A stretch of DNA of 61,210 bases, taken from an uncultured Oscillospiraceae bacterium (GTDB lineage Bacteria > Bacillota > Clostridia > Oscillospirales > Oscillospiraceae). The notes below the pieces were generated by a model, which saw only the letters and a list, made by a program, of their open reading frames with translations, was not told the origin of the DNA and searched no databases. Positions 1-8,050 of the stretch are shown piece after piece (the first letter of the stretch is position 1; each line of letters opens with the position of its first letter). The stretch spans positions 1 to 61,210 of the forward strand of contig CAJUQN010000009.1 in NCBI GenBank assembly GCA_910588625.1, written 5' to 3'. The translations under genes were made by a program, and so were the position numbers.

Positions 1-695
1 TGTGCAATTACTATCTGAACTATGATTTTTCCATTGTCCTGACCCTCCTGCTCTGTCTCTATGGGATCATCGGAACCTTTGTGAGCGAACGGGAGACGCA
101 GATGGATATGCTGCTGCTGGTAAGTCCCAACGGCGGCAGAAAAACAGCCCTGGCAAAAATCCTCGCGGCCACCCTGTTTCTGCTCTTGACATCACTGTGG
201 TTTTCTTTTCTTGACCTGATCGGCTTTGCGGCATCTTTTCAGACCTTGGAAGGGCTGGCCTTGCCGATATTTGCAATTCCGAACTTTGCGGGGGCATCCG
301 TCAATCTCAGCATTTTCCAGTATGTCCTCCTGTCTGCGGCGCTCAAATGCGCCGGCGCATGGGTGATGGGGATGCTCTGGCTGTTGGTTTCGATGTTCTG
401 GAAAAATGCCCTGCTCCCCTTTGTCATCGACTTTGCCCTCTGTATGGCGCTGACCGTCAGCGGAGCCGCCTGCGCCTACTCCAATTTCTTCTGGACAAAG
501 GTGCTGAACCCTTATTCTCTGCTGACAAACCGTGTGCTCCTGGGCAAAACAGAGTTTGTAAACCTGGGCGGATTCCCCGTCCTGACCTGGCAGGCCGCAG
601 CATGGTTTGCTCTGATTGCGGGCCTTGTGCTTGCAGCTGCAATCTATTTTCTGTCAGCGGAAAACTGTCACCGCTGTGTTCGGAGGGCAAAATGA
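1..695 (+). CDS. ABC-2 type transporter permease, 5' end outside window
   Basis: The reading frame is open from the left edge (first full codon at base 3), so the gene starts upstream of the window; GTG at 81 is an internal valine. The visible 230 residues hold about five hydrophobic segments and a cytoplasmic stretch with the VSERE...LLLVSPNGGRK pattern common in ABC-2 type export permeases (short cytoplasmic loop after a membrane helix, then K/R-rich turn). It probably forms the membrane part of a multi-drug, bacteriocin or lipid exporter with an ATPase encoded upstream. Its stop overlaps the next start (ATGA), so the two genes are translationally coupled. Substrate is unknown. Confidence 0.7.
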   Translation, partial: CNYYLNYDFSIVLTLLLCLYGIIGTFVSERETQMDMLLLVSPNGGRKTALAKILAATLFLLLTSLWFSFLDLIGFAASFQTLEGLALPIFAIPNFAGASVNLSIFQYVLLSAALKCAGAWVMGMLWLLVSMFWKNALLPFVIDFALCMALTVSGAACAYSNFFWTKVLNPYSLLTNRVLLGKTEFVNLGGFPVLTWQAAAWFALIAGLVLAAAIYFLSAENCHRCVRRAK

Positions 696-2692
696 GTGTT
701 TTCTCTTATGAATGGAAAAAACTGATGATTTACCAGCGGGGCCTATGCTATATCCTGGCTGCGCTCCTGGTCAGTACGGTTTGGCTGGCCGCAGCCGACA
801 GGCCGCAGAACAGCGCGATGGAAGAATACCGCGAGGAATATGAGTGGTATCTGGAACGGCTGGACGGAGCCTGCACAGAGGAAAAAGCCGCTTGGCTGGA
901 GCAGGAGGCCCAGGCCATCACGGAGGCCCGCTATGCCCGCTCTCAATCCCAGGAAAGCTATTACAGCGGCCAGATCACAGCGGAACAGTATGAGCGGCAG
1001 ATCGCGGAGGTCAACACGGTGTTGGCCCATGAGCATGGCTTTGAAGCTGTGTACCGGCAATATTTATATATCTGCGAGAACACCGGCAATCGTTACTTTC
1101 TGAACACAAACGGCTGGGCGGGGCTGTTTTCCGCCCAAACGCTGGACTTCCCGCTGTTCCTTGTCATTTTGATTTTGGCAGCTGCAGCTTTTTGCTCGGA
1201 GTATAGCTGTCAGATGGACGCGCTTTTGCGGACGGCGCCCCAGAGCCGCAAGAGCGCCAGAAGCAAAGCCGTGATGACCCTCTGCGCCGTGTTCGCTCTC
1301 TGCGGAGGGCTGGCCCTGATTCGCTTTGCTTTCTTCGGAATAAAATACGGCCTGCCCCACGGGGAGTACCCTGTTCAGAGTATCGCCAGTTTCGGGGGCA
1401 GTACAAAAAATATCTCTTTGCTGGCTGCGTATCTGATTCTGACCGTCCTGCGCTGTTTTGGCTCGGTGTATCTCGCCGCCCTGCTGCTCTTTACCTCCGT
1501 TTTGGTGAAGAAATATGCTTTGACGGTAGTGATTGGGGTGGCGTCCACCTTGATTCCCTACATCGGACTGTCCAGGCAGATCTGCTACCGCTTGCCGCTT
1601 CCCCTGACGTTCCTGCTGGCAACCGGATTCCTGGAAGGGACTTCCTCTGTGGAGGATTCATTGACAGGGGAACCCATCGTGACTTTTTCGGAGCGTTCCC
1701 CCCAGGAGCTGCTGGCCCTGCTCGGCCTGTCCGCTGTGTGCTGCGCCCTCATGGTATGGTGGGTGCTGCGGCAAAACACAAACTGCTGGCAGTCTGGAAG
1801 AAAACCCGTCAGAGGCTGCGGGGCTGCCGCGCTCTGCCTGCTGGTGCTGCTCCCGCTGTCCGGCTGCTCTGCCACAGAATCCGCAAACGGGATATTCAAT
1901 TCATCTTCGCAAAGTGTGTCGGAAACTTACAGCGTGATCTACGATGATCAGACGCGGACATACGCTCTGGAAAACCGGGCAACCGGCGCTTTGACGGATT
2001 TGGCCCTCTCTCCGCTGTTTGGGGCCTTTTCGGATGGGGAATCCGTCAAAGCCGTCTATATGGATGCGCCGTACATCTATTATATGGCCTCCCGCACAGA
2101 GCAGTATGTGGATCGGGTCGGCAGCTACAACAGCACAGCCACCCAGGTGTCCATCGTCCAGCTTGATACAGAAACCTTTGAGGAACAGGTCATTTTCGAG
2201 AAAATAACGGACAGCGGGCGATCTCTGCTGGGAATTGACTATACCGTGGGGGATACCTGGATGTTTCTGCAATACTGCTACGGCTTTTTCCTGAACGATG
2301 ACAGTCTCTTTTTCATTACGAATGATGGAATTACGGAAGTGGGCAGGACGATCCAGCGAACGCAAATGCTGGACATCCCCACGAAAGGAAATATCGCGTT
2401 TGATGGGCGGACGATCTACTTCATCAACGAAAATTCTCTGCTGACAGCGTATGACACCAAGACTCACAAAACAAGACCGTTTCGGAATGTTGTTGCTTAT
2501 GACTTCTGCCTGACCGATCAAGGGCTGTATTTTATCAACCGCATGGATTCCGACTGCGTTTATCTATGTGGCAGGGATGGCGTGGGCAGTCTGAAGATTT
2601 CAAATGACCCGGCCCTGTCTGTTGGTTATAACGGTGAGAAAGTTACCATGATTCTAAAATCAGACGGGAAGGAGGTGGTTTTTGAGCCGTGA
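692..2692 (+). CDS. ABC-2 type permease fused to a C-terminal extracytoplasmic repeat domain
   Basis: 666 residues from ATG 692 (RBS CGGAGGG), overlapping the previous stop. Residues 1-380 are permease-like: one membrane helix near 20-37, an external charged helical stretch 40-145, then about five helices. The last helix (about 378-392) ends in PLSGCSA, which reads like a lipoprotein lipobox in mid-protein. Residues about 395-666 are hydrophilic with repeated YxIYYMAS/TIYFINENS/GLYFINRMD-like units, resembling DUF5050 or beta-propeller surface domains. I infer an exporter subunit with an outside sensing or binding domain. An alternative is a fusion of a permease gene with a downstream lipoprotein gene. 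The family of the C-terminal part is not certain. Confidence 0.6.
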   Translation: MSVFSYEWKKLMIYQRGLCYILAALLVSTVWLAAADRPQNSAMEEYREEYEWYLERLDGACTEEKAAWLEQEAQAITEARYARSQSQESYYSGQITAEQYERQIAEVNTVLAHEHGFEAVYRQYLYICENTGNRYFLNTNGWAGLFSAQTLDFPLFLVILILAAAAFCSEYSCQMDALLRTAPQSRKSARSKAVMTLCAVFALCGGLALIRFAFFGIKYGLPHGEYPVQSIASFGGSTKNISLLAAYLILTVLRCFGSVYLAALLLFTSVLVKKYALTVVIGVASTLIPYIGLSRQICYRLPLPLTFLLATGFLEGTSSVEDSLTGEPIVTFSERSPQELLALLGLSAVCCALMVWWVLRQNTNCWQSGRKPVRGCGAAALCLLVLLPLSGCSATESANGIFNSSSQSVSETYSVIYDDQTRTYALENRATGALTDLALSPLFGAFSDGESVKAVYMDAPYIYYMASRTEQYVDRVGSYNSTATQVSIVQLDTETFEEQVIFEKITDSGRSLLGIDYTVGDTWMFLQYCYGFFLNDDSLFFITNDGITEVGRTIQRTQMLDIPTKGNIAFDGRTIYFINENSLLTAYDTKTHKTRPFRNVVAYDFCLTDQGLYFINRMDSDCVYLCGRDGVGSLKISNDPALSVGYNGEKVTMILKSDGKEVVFEP

Positions 2693-3138
2693 CAGAAAGA
2701 AAGCGCCAAGCAGTCATCAGAACAAGGCGAAAAAAGCGCGGCATAAAACTAATCATTGCCTACGCCTTGCAAAGTATAATTTTTCTTCTGCTGGCTCTGA
2801 TGATCGTCCTTATCATATGTGAGGTGCTTTATATCAAGGAGCATCTGTTTCCTGCGCCTGACAGTGAATTGCCAGATGGAAATATGGAGACAGATGATCC
2901 CGCTCTTTCAGAACCGCCCATTGTTCCGATAGAACCTGCCGTTCCTGGAGAGATTACAATTTCCGATTGGAGCGTTTAAGACATCTTGCCGGTCAATGAA
3001 TACTCCCGGCCTGGAATTGCGCTGAGCGAGGTGAACGGCGCTGCCGTACACTACACCGGCAATCCGGGAACAACAGCGGAACAGAATAGGAGCTATTACA
3101 AGAACTTGGCTGAAACAAAGGAAACGTATGCAACGGCA
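2689..3138 (+). pseudogene. Membrane-anchored N-acetylmuramoyl-L-alanine amidase, broken
   Basis: GTG at 2689 overlaps the previous stop (GTGA) behind a good GGAGGTGG site. The first 96 codons give a basic cytoplasmic tail, one membrane helix (about 22-45) and a Pro/Glu-rich linker. TAA at 2977-2979 stops translation, but the same frame continues with YSRPG...VNGAAVHYTGNPGTTAEQNRSY, the start of an Amidase_2 (PF01510) domain including the first zinc-ligand His region. After TYATA (about 3138) the homology ends and unrelated sequence follows, so the catalytic core is lost. As it stands the locus could make only a 96-residue membrane peptide. The intact form would cleave peptidoglycan at the cell surface. 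Confidence 0.7.
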
Positions 3139-3272
3139 TTTTTTCAAAATATCCGTCAGGCTCACAGAGCCGCAGCCAGCGCAAAACGCTGTTCAAAGGG
3201 TTTGAGCGTTTGTATATATTATCTTCGAAGAAAAAGTTAGGAAAAGCAGGGGAGGTATGGTAAAATGGGAGC

Positions 3273-3482
3273 ATGGAGTATATAGGCTTAAGGAAAGCAG
3301 GGAGAGAGGGACGCAAGGAGATACGCAGGCAGGTCGTACGGCTCAAGGAATTGGGGAAAAAGCTTGCTGCGTCCTGGCTGGAACACCACAAGGATAAAAT
3401 TGAGGTGTTTTTCCTGCCGCCCTATGCTCCGGAATATAATCCGGATGAATACTTGAATCATGCCTTGAAGATTTCTGTTCAT
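3273..3482 (+). pseudogene. IS630-family transposase remnant (internal deletion)
   Basis: The translated segment has an N-terminal helix-turn-helix-like start (GREGRKEIRRQVVRLKELGKK) joined directly to the C-terminal end of an IS630/Tc1-type DDE transposase: WLEHHKDKIEVFFLPPYAP followed by EYNPDEYLNHALK. An IS630 transposase is normally about 330-350 residues; about 270 residues including most of the catalytic core are missing. After the C-terminal part the frame runs into recombinase-derived sequence. This is an inert mobile element relic. Confidence 0.65.
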
Positions 3483-3489
3483 TGTGAAT

Positions 3490-3671
3490 CAGAAGATCAG
3501 CGACGCCCGGTTTGTGAAGATGTCCCAGCGGTATGAACAGGAGCAGGGGGAGAACGCCAAGCGGATCAAAGCCCTCCGGCTGGAGCTGAACAGTCCGAGG
3601 GCCAGCGGATGAACGTTGACGCCTTCCTTGCAATCGTCCGGCGCTATACCAATGCCACGCAGATCACCATG
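3490..3671 (+). pseudogene. Serine site-specific recombinase C-terminal remnant, frameshifted
   Basis: Frame 3490-3612 reads QKISDARFVKMSQRYEQEQG and then a Lys/Arg/Glu helix, the coiled-coil end typical of large serine recombinases of transposons (DUF4368-like). It stops at TGA 3610-3612, and the expected continuation (MNVDAFLAIVRRYTNATQIT) lies in another frame from 3609. So the gene is both truncated at its 5' side and frameshifted. It marks a decayed transposon or conjugative element next to the tRNA gene. Confidence 0.55.
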
Positions 3672-3743
3672 GGGACGAGAAAGGGAGTAGCCGTCAGCTG
3701 CTCCCTGGACAAAAGCGCCTGATACGGTTTTGAGGAATAAAAA

Positions 3744-3792
3744 TGCGAAGTGTCCTTCACAGGGTACTCAAACCCTACAAGAACACTTCGCA
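3744..3792 (-). terminator. Terminator of tRNA-Gly
   Basis: Reading the minus strand, TGCGAAGTGT pairs with ACACTTCGCA, with inner arms CTT/AAG and AGGGT/ACCCT, followed by TTTTTATT. The hairpin begins directly at the CCA end of the tRNA, as expected for an intrinsic terminator. Confidence 0.75.
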
Positions 3793-3868
3793 TGGAGCGA
3801 GTGACGAGGCTCGAACTCGCTACCTCCACCTTGGCAAGGTGGCGCTCTACCAGATGAGCTACACTCGC
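3793..3868 (-). tRNA. tRNA-Gly (GCC anticodon)
   Basis: 76 nt including encoded CCA. The 7-bp acceptor stem GCGAGTG/CACTCGC, D-arm with GCTCATCTGGTAGAGC, anticodon stem CCACC/GGTGG around loop TTGCCAA (anticodon GCC), and T-arm GCGAG-TTCGAGC-CTCGT can all be folded. The discriminator base is U. The 3' end faces the recombinase and transposase remnants, which is the side on which tRNA-targeting elements integrate. Confidence 0.95.
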
Positions 3869-3982
3869 AACGGACAAATGGAATTTTAACAGGATTGCAA
3901 GAGTTTGTCAAGGGGGAAGCGAAAATTTTTTTCGCAAGCCATTGGCAGTGGAGCTGTAACCACACTGTAACTTCTTTTTCGG

Positions 3983-4011
3983 TTGACAACGTAAACCTGA
4001 TGTGCTACAAT
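3983..4011 (+). promoter_or_regulatory. Sigma-A promoter of the blaI-like operon with repeated operator motif
   Basis: TTGACA (3983-3988), 17-bp spacer, TACAAT (4006-4011). The 12-mer ACAACGTAAACC occurs at 3986-3997, overlapping the -35, and again at 4018-4029, just after the -10. The two copies are 32 bp apart. This placement suits a repressor binding site for the BlaI-like protein encoded immediately downstream (autoregulation inferred). Confidence 0.75.
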
Positions 4012-4047
4012 AGGACTACAACGTAAACCAAAACGGAGGGGCAGACC

Positions 4048-4440
4048 ATGGAACAAAAGAAAAACAGGGATGAGATCAAGCTGACGGCCAGCGAGTGGAG
4101 CGTTTTGACGAGCCTCTGGGAGAAGAGCCCCCAGACGGTGATGCAGCTGGTAGCGGATCTGGCCGAACGGGTTGGCTGGGCCAAGAGCACCACGATTACC
4201 ACCCTGCGCCGCATGGAGGAAAAAGGCTTGGTGGCCGTGGAGCAGACCGGCCGGGGCAAGTCCTACACCCCGGCGGTGGAGCGGGAGCAGGCCGCCACTG
4301 CCGAGACGCACAGCTTTCTGGACCGCGTCTACCAGGGCAGCGTGGGTCTGATGATGAGCGCCATGGCCAAGCGACAGGAGCTGTCCCGGGACGAGGTGGC
4401 CGAGCTGCGGGCCATCCTGGACCAAATTGAGGAGGGGTAA
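4048..4440 (+). CDS. BlaI/MecI/CopY-family transcriptional repressor
   Basis: 130 residues, typical for the family, behind a GGAGGGG site. Residues about 10-80 form the winged helix (LTASEWSVLTSLWEKSPQTV then VGWAKSTTITTLRRMEEKGLV), with the C-terminal half forming the dimer and cleavage region (ELSRDEVAELRAILDQIEE). Family members bind as dimers to palindromic or repeated operators and are inactivated by proteolysis triggered by a partner membrane protease. The partner follows 3 bp downstream. No beta-lactamase or copper gene is nearby, so the target is probably its own operon plus unknown genes. It is likely autoregulated through the repeats around 3986-4029. Confidence 0.9.
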   Translation: MEQKKNRDEIKLTASEWSVLTSLWEKSPQTVMQLVADLAERVGWAKSTTITTLRRMEEKGLVAVEQTGRGKSYTPAVEREQAATAETHSFLDRVYQGSVGLMMSAMAKRQELSRDEVAELRAILDQIEEG

Positions 4441-4443
4441 TAA

Positions 4444-7400
4444 ATGACCGTTATGCTGCAAGAATGGGTATTCACCGCTGCCTTTTTGATTTTAGTGGTG
4501 CTGGCCCTCCGCGCCGCGCTGGGCAGGCGTATGAGTGCCGGGCTGCGCTACGGATTGTGGGCGGTGGTACTGGTACGGCTGCTGGTGCCGGTGCAGCTGT
4601 TCACCTCCCCCATCGCCGGGACGTGGGTCGTCACCGAGAGGCGCACAGAACAGGTTTTTGACGGCGTGGAGAAGTTCTACAACCCAAACGAGGATGACGT
4701 TTTGAACTCCCTGGGCGGGCAGGCCGGACCGTCAGGGACCCTGACCACCTTCCCGGACGCGCCCGGTGCCCCCGATGTGCCCGACGCGCCGGCGCCTCCC
4801 GCGCCCCCGGACCTGACCCGCGCCCCCGCGTGGCTGGGCTGGGCGTGGCTGGCAGGCTCGGCGGCGGTGGCCGTTGTCCTTCTGCTGTCGAATCTGCGGT
4901 TTTACTGGCGGCTGAGACAGGAGCGCGTTCCGCTGGATGAAGCAGACCTCCCCCTGCGGGTATACGCGTCGGCGGGCCTGCCCTCCCCCTGCTTGTTTGG
5001 CATCCCCCGTCCGGCGGTGTACGTCACCCCGGATGTGGCGGCGGACCCGGCCATGCTCCGCCACGTGCTGGCCCACGAATACACCCACTACAAACACGGC
5101 GACCACATCTGGAGCCTCCTGCGGTGCGCGGCCCTGGCGGTCCACTGGTGGAATCCGCTGGTGTGGCTGGCGGCAGTCCTCAGCCAGCGGGACGGGGAGC
5201 TGGCCTGTGATGAGGGGACCCTCAAGCGGCTGGGCGACGGCGAGCGGGCCGCTTATGGCAGTACGCTCCTGGCCCTGGTGACGGCCAAGCCCCGGCCCGG
5301 CGACCTGTTCCGGTGCGCCACCACCATGGCGGGGGACAAAAAGAGCCTCAAGGAGCGCGTCACCCGCATTGCCCAGGCCCCCAAGCGGGTGCTGTGGGCG
5401 GTGATTGTGGCGGTGGCGGTGACGGCGCTGGCCTGCGTGCCCGCTTTCGGGCAGTGGACTCCGGCAGAGCCGTCGGACGGTATGGACGGCTTGACCCCGA
5501 CCTATACGATGAATGGGGACAGGAACGTTTTGATTGGAGGTCTGGGCGGCGCCTGTGTGGTGGATTGGTCGCGCGGCACGAACGGCGGAGCACTCTATCT
5601 TGCGGGAGATTTGGAATACTTTTGTCCCAAGCTGGCGGGGAAGTCGGCAGAGGGCGGCGCGGATTGGGAGGACGCGGAGAAAAACGTCCTGCATGTGCGC
5701 TTAAATGTAAACGATGACCGCATTAAGGACGGCACGGTGTATGGCATCGCCATCGACTTCACCGTGGATTTGAGCAGTGATACAGTCATCCAAAAGAAGT
5801 TTACCTCCGAACTGGGGGATAGGGCCATCGAGCTCACCGACCAGGAGATGCTGAACATGGCCCATATTCTGGAGGAGCTGCTGACAGAGGCGAACTACTT
5901 TTATGACCGGTTCAGGGAGGGCCTGACGGCCAACTTTGCGCCGGACGTGTCCGGTGTGCCCGCGCAGGTGCTGGACGCCATCGCCCAGGACGTGGAGGAG
6001 AAATATGGGCAGTTCCTTCTGGACCTGGACAGCCAGCCCATCGCCGCAGGGAACAGAGGCAGGCCGGAGTTTGACGGCTTTCGGATAAAGACCCTGGACG
6101 GTCCGTGGAGCCGCACCGTGATGGGCATGGAGGTGGAGATCTGGCGGGGCTTCAGCGAGTATCACACTCCGGAGCCGGGAAAGGCGGAGTATATGCTGGC
6201 TGGCGGGATGTACGTGACGGAGGACGGGTGGTTCTCCCCGGAGGACTGGAGGACCTACTACATTTTCAGCCTGGACCCGAACGGGCGGAGGCTTGCCGCC
6301 GTCATGCCAACAGGCGCGGGCGGAGGCGCTCCGGACGGCGAGACTCAGATGCTGCGGGATGAGTTTGACGTCATGGTGGAGCGGGCCCTTGCAGACACCC
6401 GGGCAGTGAATGTGGAAAACCTGTCCCCCGACCTGAACCGCAACGGCATCCCGGAGGAGCTGCGGCTGGAGACCATTGACGAGGGCGCGGGCCAGCGGCT
6501 GGAAATTTGGGAGAACGGGGCCCTGATTTTCGAGGAGGAGGGCTATTTCGCCCACGCGGGATGGAACGCTCTGTTCCTGTGCCACGACGGTGACGGGGAC
6601 TACCTCCTGCGCTACAACCCCTATATGGCCCAGGGGTGGGGCGCCTACAGCTACCGGCTGTTCACGCTGAACGAGCATGGAGCCTCCACCGCGATATACG
6701 ACACTGTGGAGTTCGACATCAACTTCCACCCCATGATGCGGTCACAGCACAAATTCGGCGTGAACGAGATCACCCGCTTCATGGGCAATATCAACGAACT
6801 GCTGTCCCACAGCGTCCAGCTCATCAACACCGACGAGGATTTGCTGAAAACCTTTGAGAAAAACGGGCGGCTGTACGACGATCTGGGCTGGCTGGACCAG
6901 TGGGAGCCCACCTATGTCCGGGGGGAGAAGGCCCTGCCGGACGAGCTGTGGCGCTTCCAGGCGGCCATGGAACGGGAATGGTACGAGAACGAGCCCGTCC
7001 TGGCCCAGGTGAACGAAACAGACGCGCCCGCCGTGTTTGACCTGCGCTATCAGGACCGGACCGCCCGGTTCACGGTGGACTGTGCCGATTCCCGTTTTGT
7101 ACCCACGCTCCGAGTGCTGGACTGGAACGGGGACGGGAAGGACGAGATCGTATTTTCCCTGGCGTCGGGCTGGGGCGCCGGGGTGCTGGTCGAGAACCTC
7201 TATGTGTTCGACGCGGACACCTTGGAGCAGTACGACACCGACCGCCTCAACGAGCTGGTGTTCAGCGCCATCCAATGCACCGGGGACGGGGAGAGCTTCT
7301 ACCTCAAAGGCCTGGAGCTGGACGAGGCCATCTCCAAGGACCGTGTCCGGGAGAAGAGCCCGTACACGCCCATGGCGGAGGCCCTCTGGTTCGAGGACCA

Positions 7401-7572
7401 GGTCCGCTGGACTGTCAAGGACGGCCAGGTGTTCTGCTGGCTGGGCTGCGACGCCAGCGGGACCCTCACCAACTACATTGGCTGGGTCAATGTGCCGGTG
7501 AACATGAGCCCGTCTGGGGCGTTTTCCTGCGGGCGGGCGCTGTATATGGACCTGGCAGACGGGCCGGAATAA
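4444..7572 (+). CDS. BlaR1-like M56 membrane metalloprotease with long atypical extracellular region
   Basis: 1042 residues. The N-terminal 340 are M56 (PF05569): membrane helices near 8-25, 33-52 and 140-158, then the zinc site H211-E-Y-T-H215 with downstream E252 (DGELACDE), and a last helix near 315-335 (VLWAVIVAVAVTALACVPAF). BlaR1 of staphylococci is about 600 residues and ends in a penicillin-binding sensor; here residues 345-1042 show no SxxK...SxN...KTG series. They contain acidic segments like FG-GAP/VCBS repeats (DLNRNGIPEELRLE, LDWNGDGKDEIVFS, GDGDYLL). I infer a signal-responsive protease that cleaves the BlaI-like repressor. The signal is unknown and beta-lactam sensing is not supported. 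Confidence 0.8.
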   Translation: MTVMLQEWVFTAAFLILVVLALRAALGRRMSAGLRYGLWAVVLVRLLVPVQLFTSPIAGTWVVTERRTEQVFDGVEKFYNPNEDDVLNSLGGQAGPSGTLTTFPDAPGAPDVPDAPAPPAPPDLTRAPAWLGWAWLAGSAAVAVVLLLSNLRFYWRLRQERVPLDEADLPLRVYASAGLPSPCLFGIPRPAVYVTPDVAADPAMLRHVLAHEYTHYKHGDHIWSLLRCAALAVHWWNPLVWLAAVLSQRDGELACDEGTLKRLGDGERAAYGSTLLALVTAKPRPGDLFRCATTMAGDKKSLKERVTRIAQAPKRVLWAVIVAVAVTALACVPAFGQWTPAEPSDGMDGLTPTYTMNGDRNVLIGGLGGACVVDWSRGTNGGALYLAGDLEYFCPKLAGKSAEGGADWEDAEKNVLHVRLNVNDDRIKDGTVYGIAIDFTVDLSSDTVIQKKFTSELGDRAIELTDQEMLNMAHILEELLTEANYFYDRFREGLTANFAPDVSGVPAQVLDAIAQDVEEKYGQFLLDLDSQPIAAGNRGRPEFDGFRIKTLDGPWSRTVMGMEVEIWRGFSEYHTPEPGKAEYMLAGGMYVTEDGWFSPEDWRTYYIFSLDPNGRRLAAVMPTGAGGGAPDGETQMLRDEFDVMVERALADTRAVNVENLSPDLNRNGIPEELRLETIDEGAGQRLEIWENGALIFEEEGYFAHAGWNALFLCHDGDGDYLLRYNPYMAQGWGAYSYRLFTLNEHGASTAIYDTVEFDINFHPMMRSQHKFGVNEITRFMGNINELLSHSVQLINTDEDLLKTFEKNGRLYDDLGWLDQWEPTYVRGEKALPDELWRFQAAMEREWYENEPVLAQVNETDAPAVFDLRYQDRTARFTVDCADSRFVPTLRVLDWNGDGKDEIVFSLASGWGAGVLVENLYVFDADTLEQYDTDRLNELVFSAIQCTGDGESFYLKGLELDEAISKDRVREKSPYTPMAEALWFEDQVRWTVKDGQVFCWLGCDASGTLTNYIGWVNVPVNMSPSGAFSCGRALYMDLADGPE

Positions 7573-7584
7573 GGGACAGGACGG

Positions 7585-7621
7585 AAAAGACCGCCGGGGC
7601 AGACGCCCCGGCGGTCTTTTC
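7585..7621 (+). terminator. Intrinsic terminator after BlaR1-like gene
   Basis: GACCGCCGGGGC / GCCCCGGCGGTC with AGAC loop, followed by TTTT. Confidence 0.85.
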
Positions 7622-7711
7622 GCTCCCGCGGCGGCGGAGGAGCTTGACGGCAAAACGGCCTGCGCCAAAGGAAAATTTGCAGGTCCGGCGGCCGGAAATG
7701 CAATTCCCTTA

Positions 7712-7740
7712 TTGACAGGGGGCGGACAATTCGGTATAAT
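7712..7740 (+). promoter_or_regulatory. Strong sigma-A promoter of the variant peptide transporter operon
   Basis: TTGACA (7712-7717), 17 bp, TATAAT (7735-7740): a full consensus match. Transcription would start near 7747, leaving a leader of about 300 nt before the first gene. Confidence 0.85.
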
Positions 7741-7746
7741 ATTACA

Positions 7747-8050
7747 AATCACAAATGAGACGGGGCTTGCCGGATTGGTGAAAATGAATCGGGCCTTTTC
7801 CCTTCTTGCAAAGACGCGCGGCGCGCCATCCTTCGATGGGCGTGGGGCGCCGCGTTGTATTTTTATACTGTTGATTTAGCAAAGTAATGCTTTGTAGCGC
7901 TGAACGGGATATATCCCGTTTTTCCTGTCCCCCAACGGGGGGACAGATGGGCTTTCCATGCGGAGAGCGGAAAATTGGTTTGACCTGAGCAGGATGGGCG
8001 GCACCTGTCTTTGTCCAGTCAAATATAACAAAACAAATAGGAGGATAACT
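7747..8050 (+). promoter_or_regulatory. Long structured 5' leader, candidate attenuator
   Basis: No credible gene lies here. Three hairpins can be drawn: 7814-7856 (CGCGGCGC ... GCGCCGCG with inner CCATC/GATGG, followed by TTGTATTTTTATA), 7903-7920 (perfect palindrome AACGGGATATATCCCGTT followed by TTT), and 7925-7946 (CTGTCCCCC-AAC-GGGGGGACAG). The first two look like intrinsic terminators placed in the transcribed leader. I could not match a T-box (no AGGGTGG-type core) or another riboswitch class by eye. Regulation is inferred. Confidence 0.4.

Noticed and set aside
3793..3868. Intact integrative element at tRNA-Gly with att repeats
   Set aside because: No duplicate of the tRNA 3' end was found in the left part and no intact integrase is present.
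4444..7572. BlaR1-like protein as a beta-lactam sensor
   Set aside because: No SxxK, SxN or KTG motif series in the exterior region and no beta-lactamase gene nearby.
7747..8050. T-box or known riboswitch in the leader
   Set aside because: No T-box core sequence or recognised aptamer; only hairpins can be supported.
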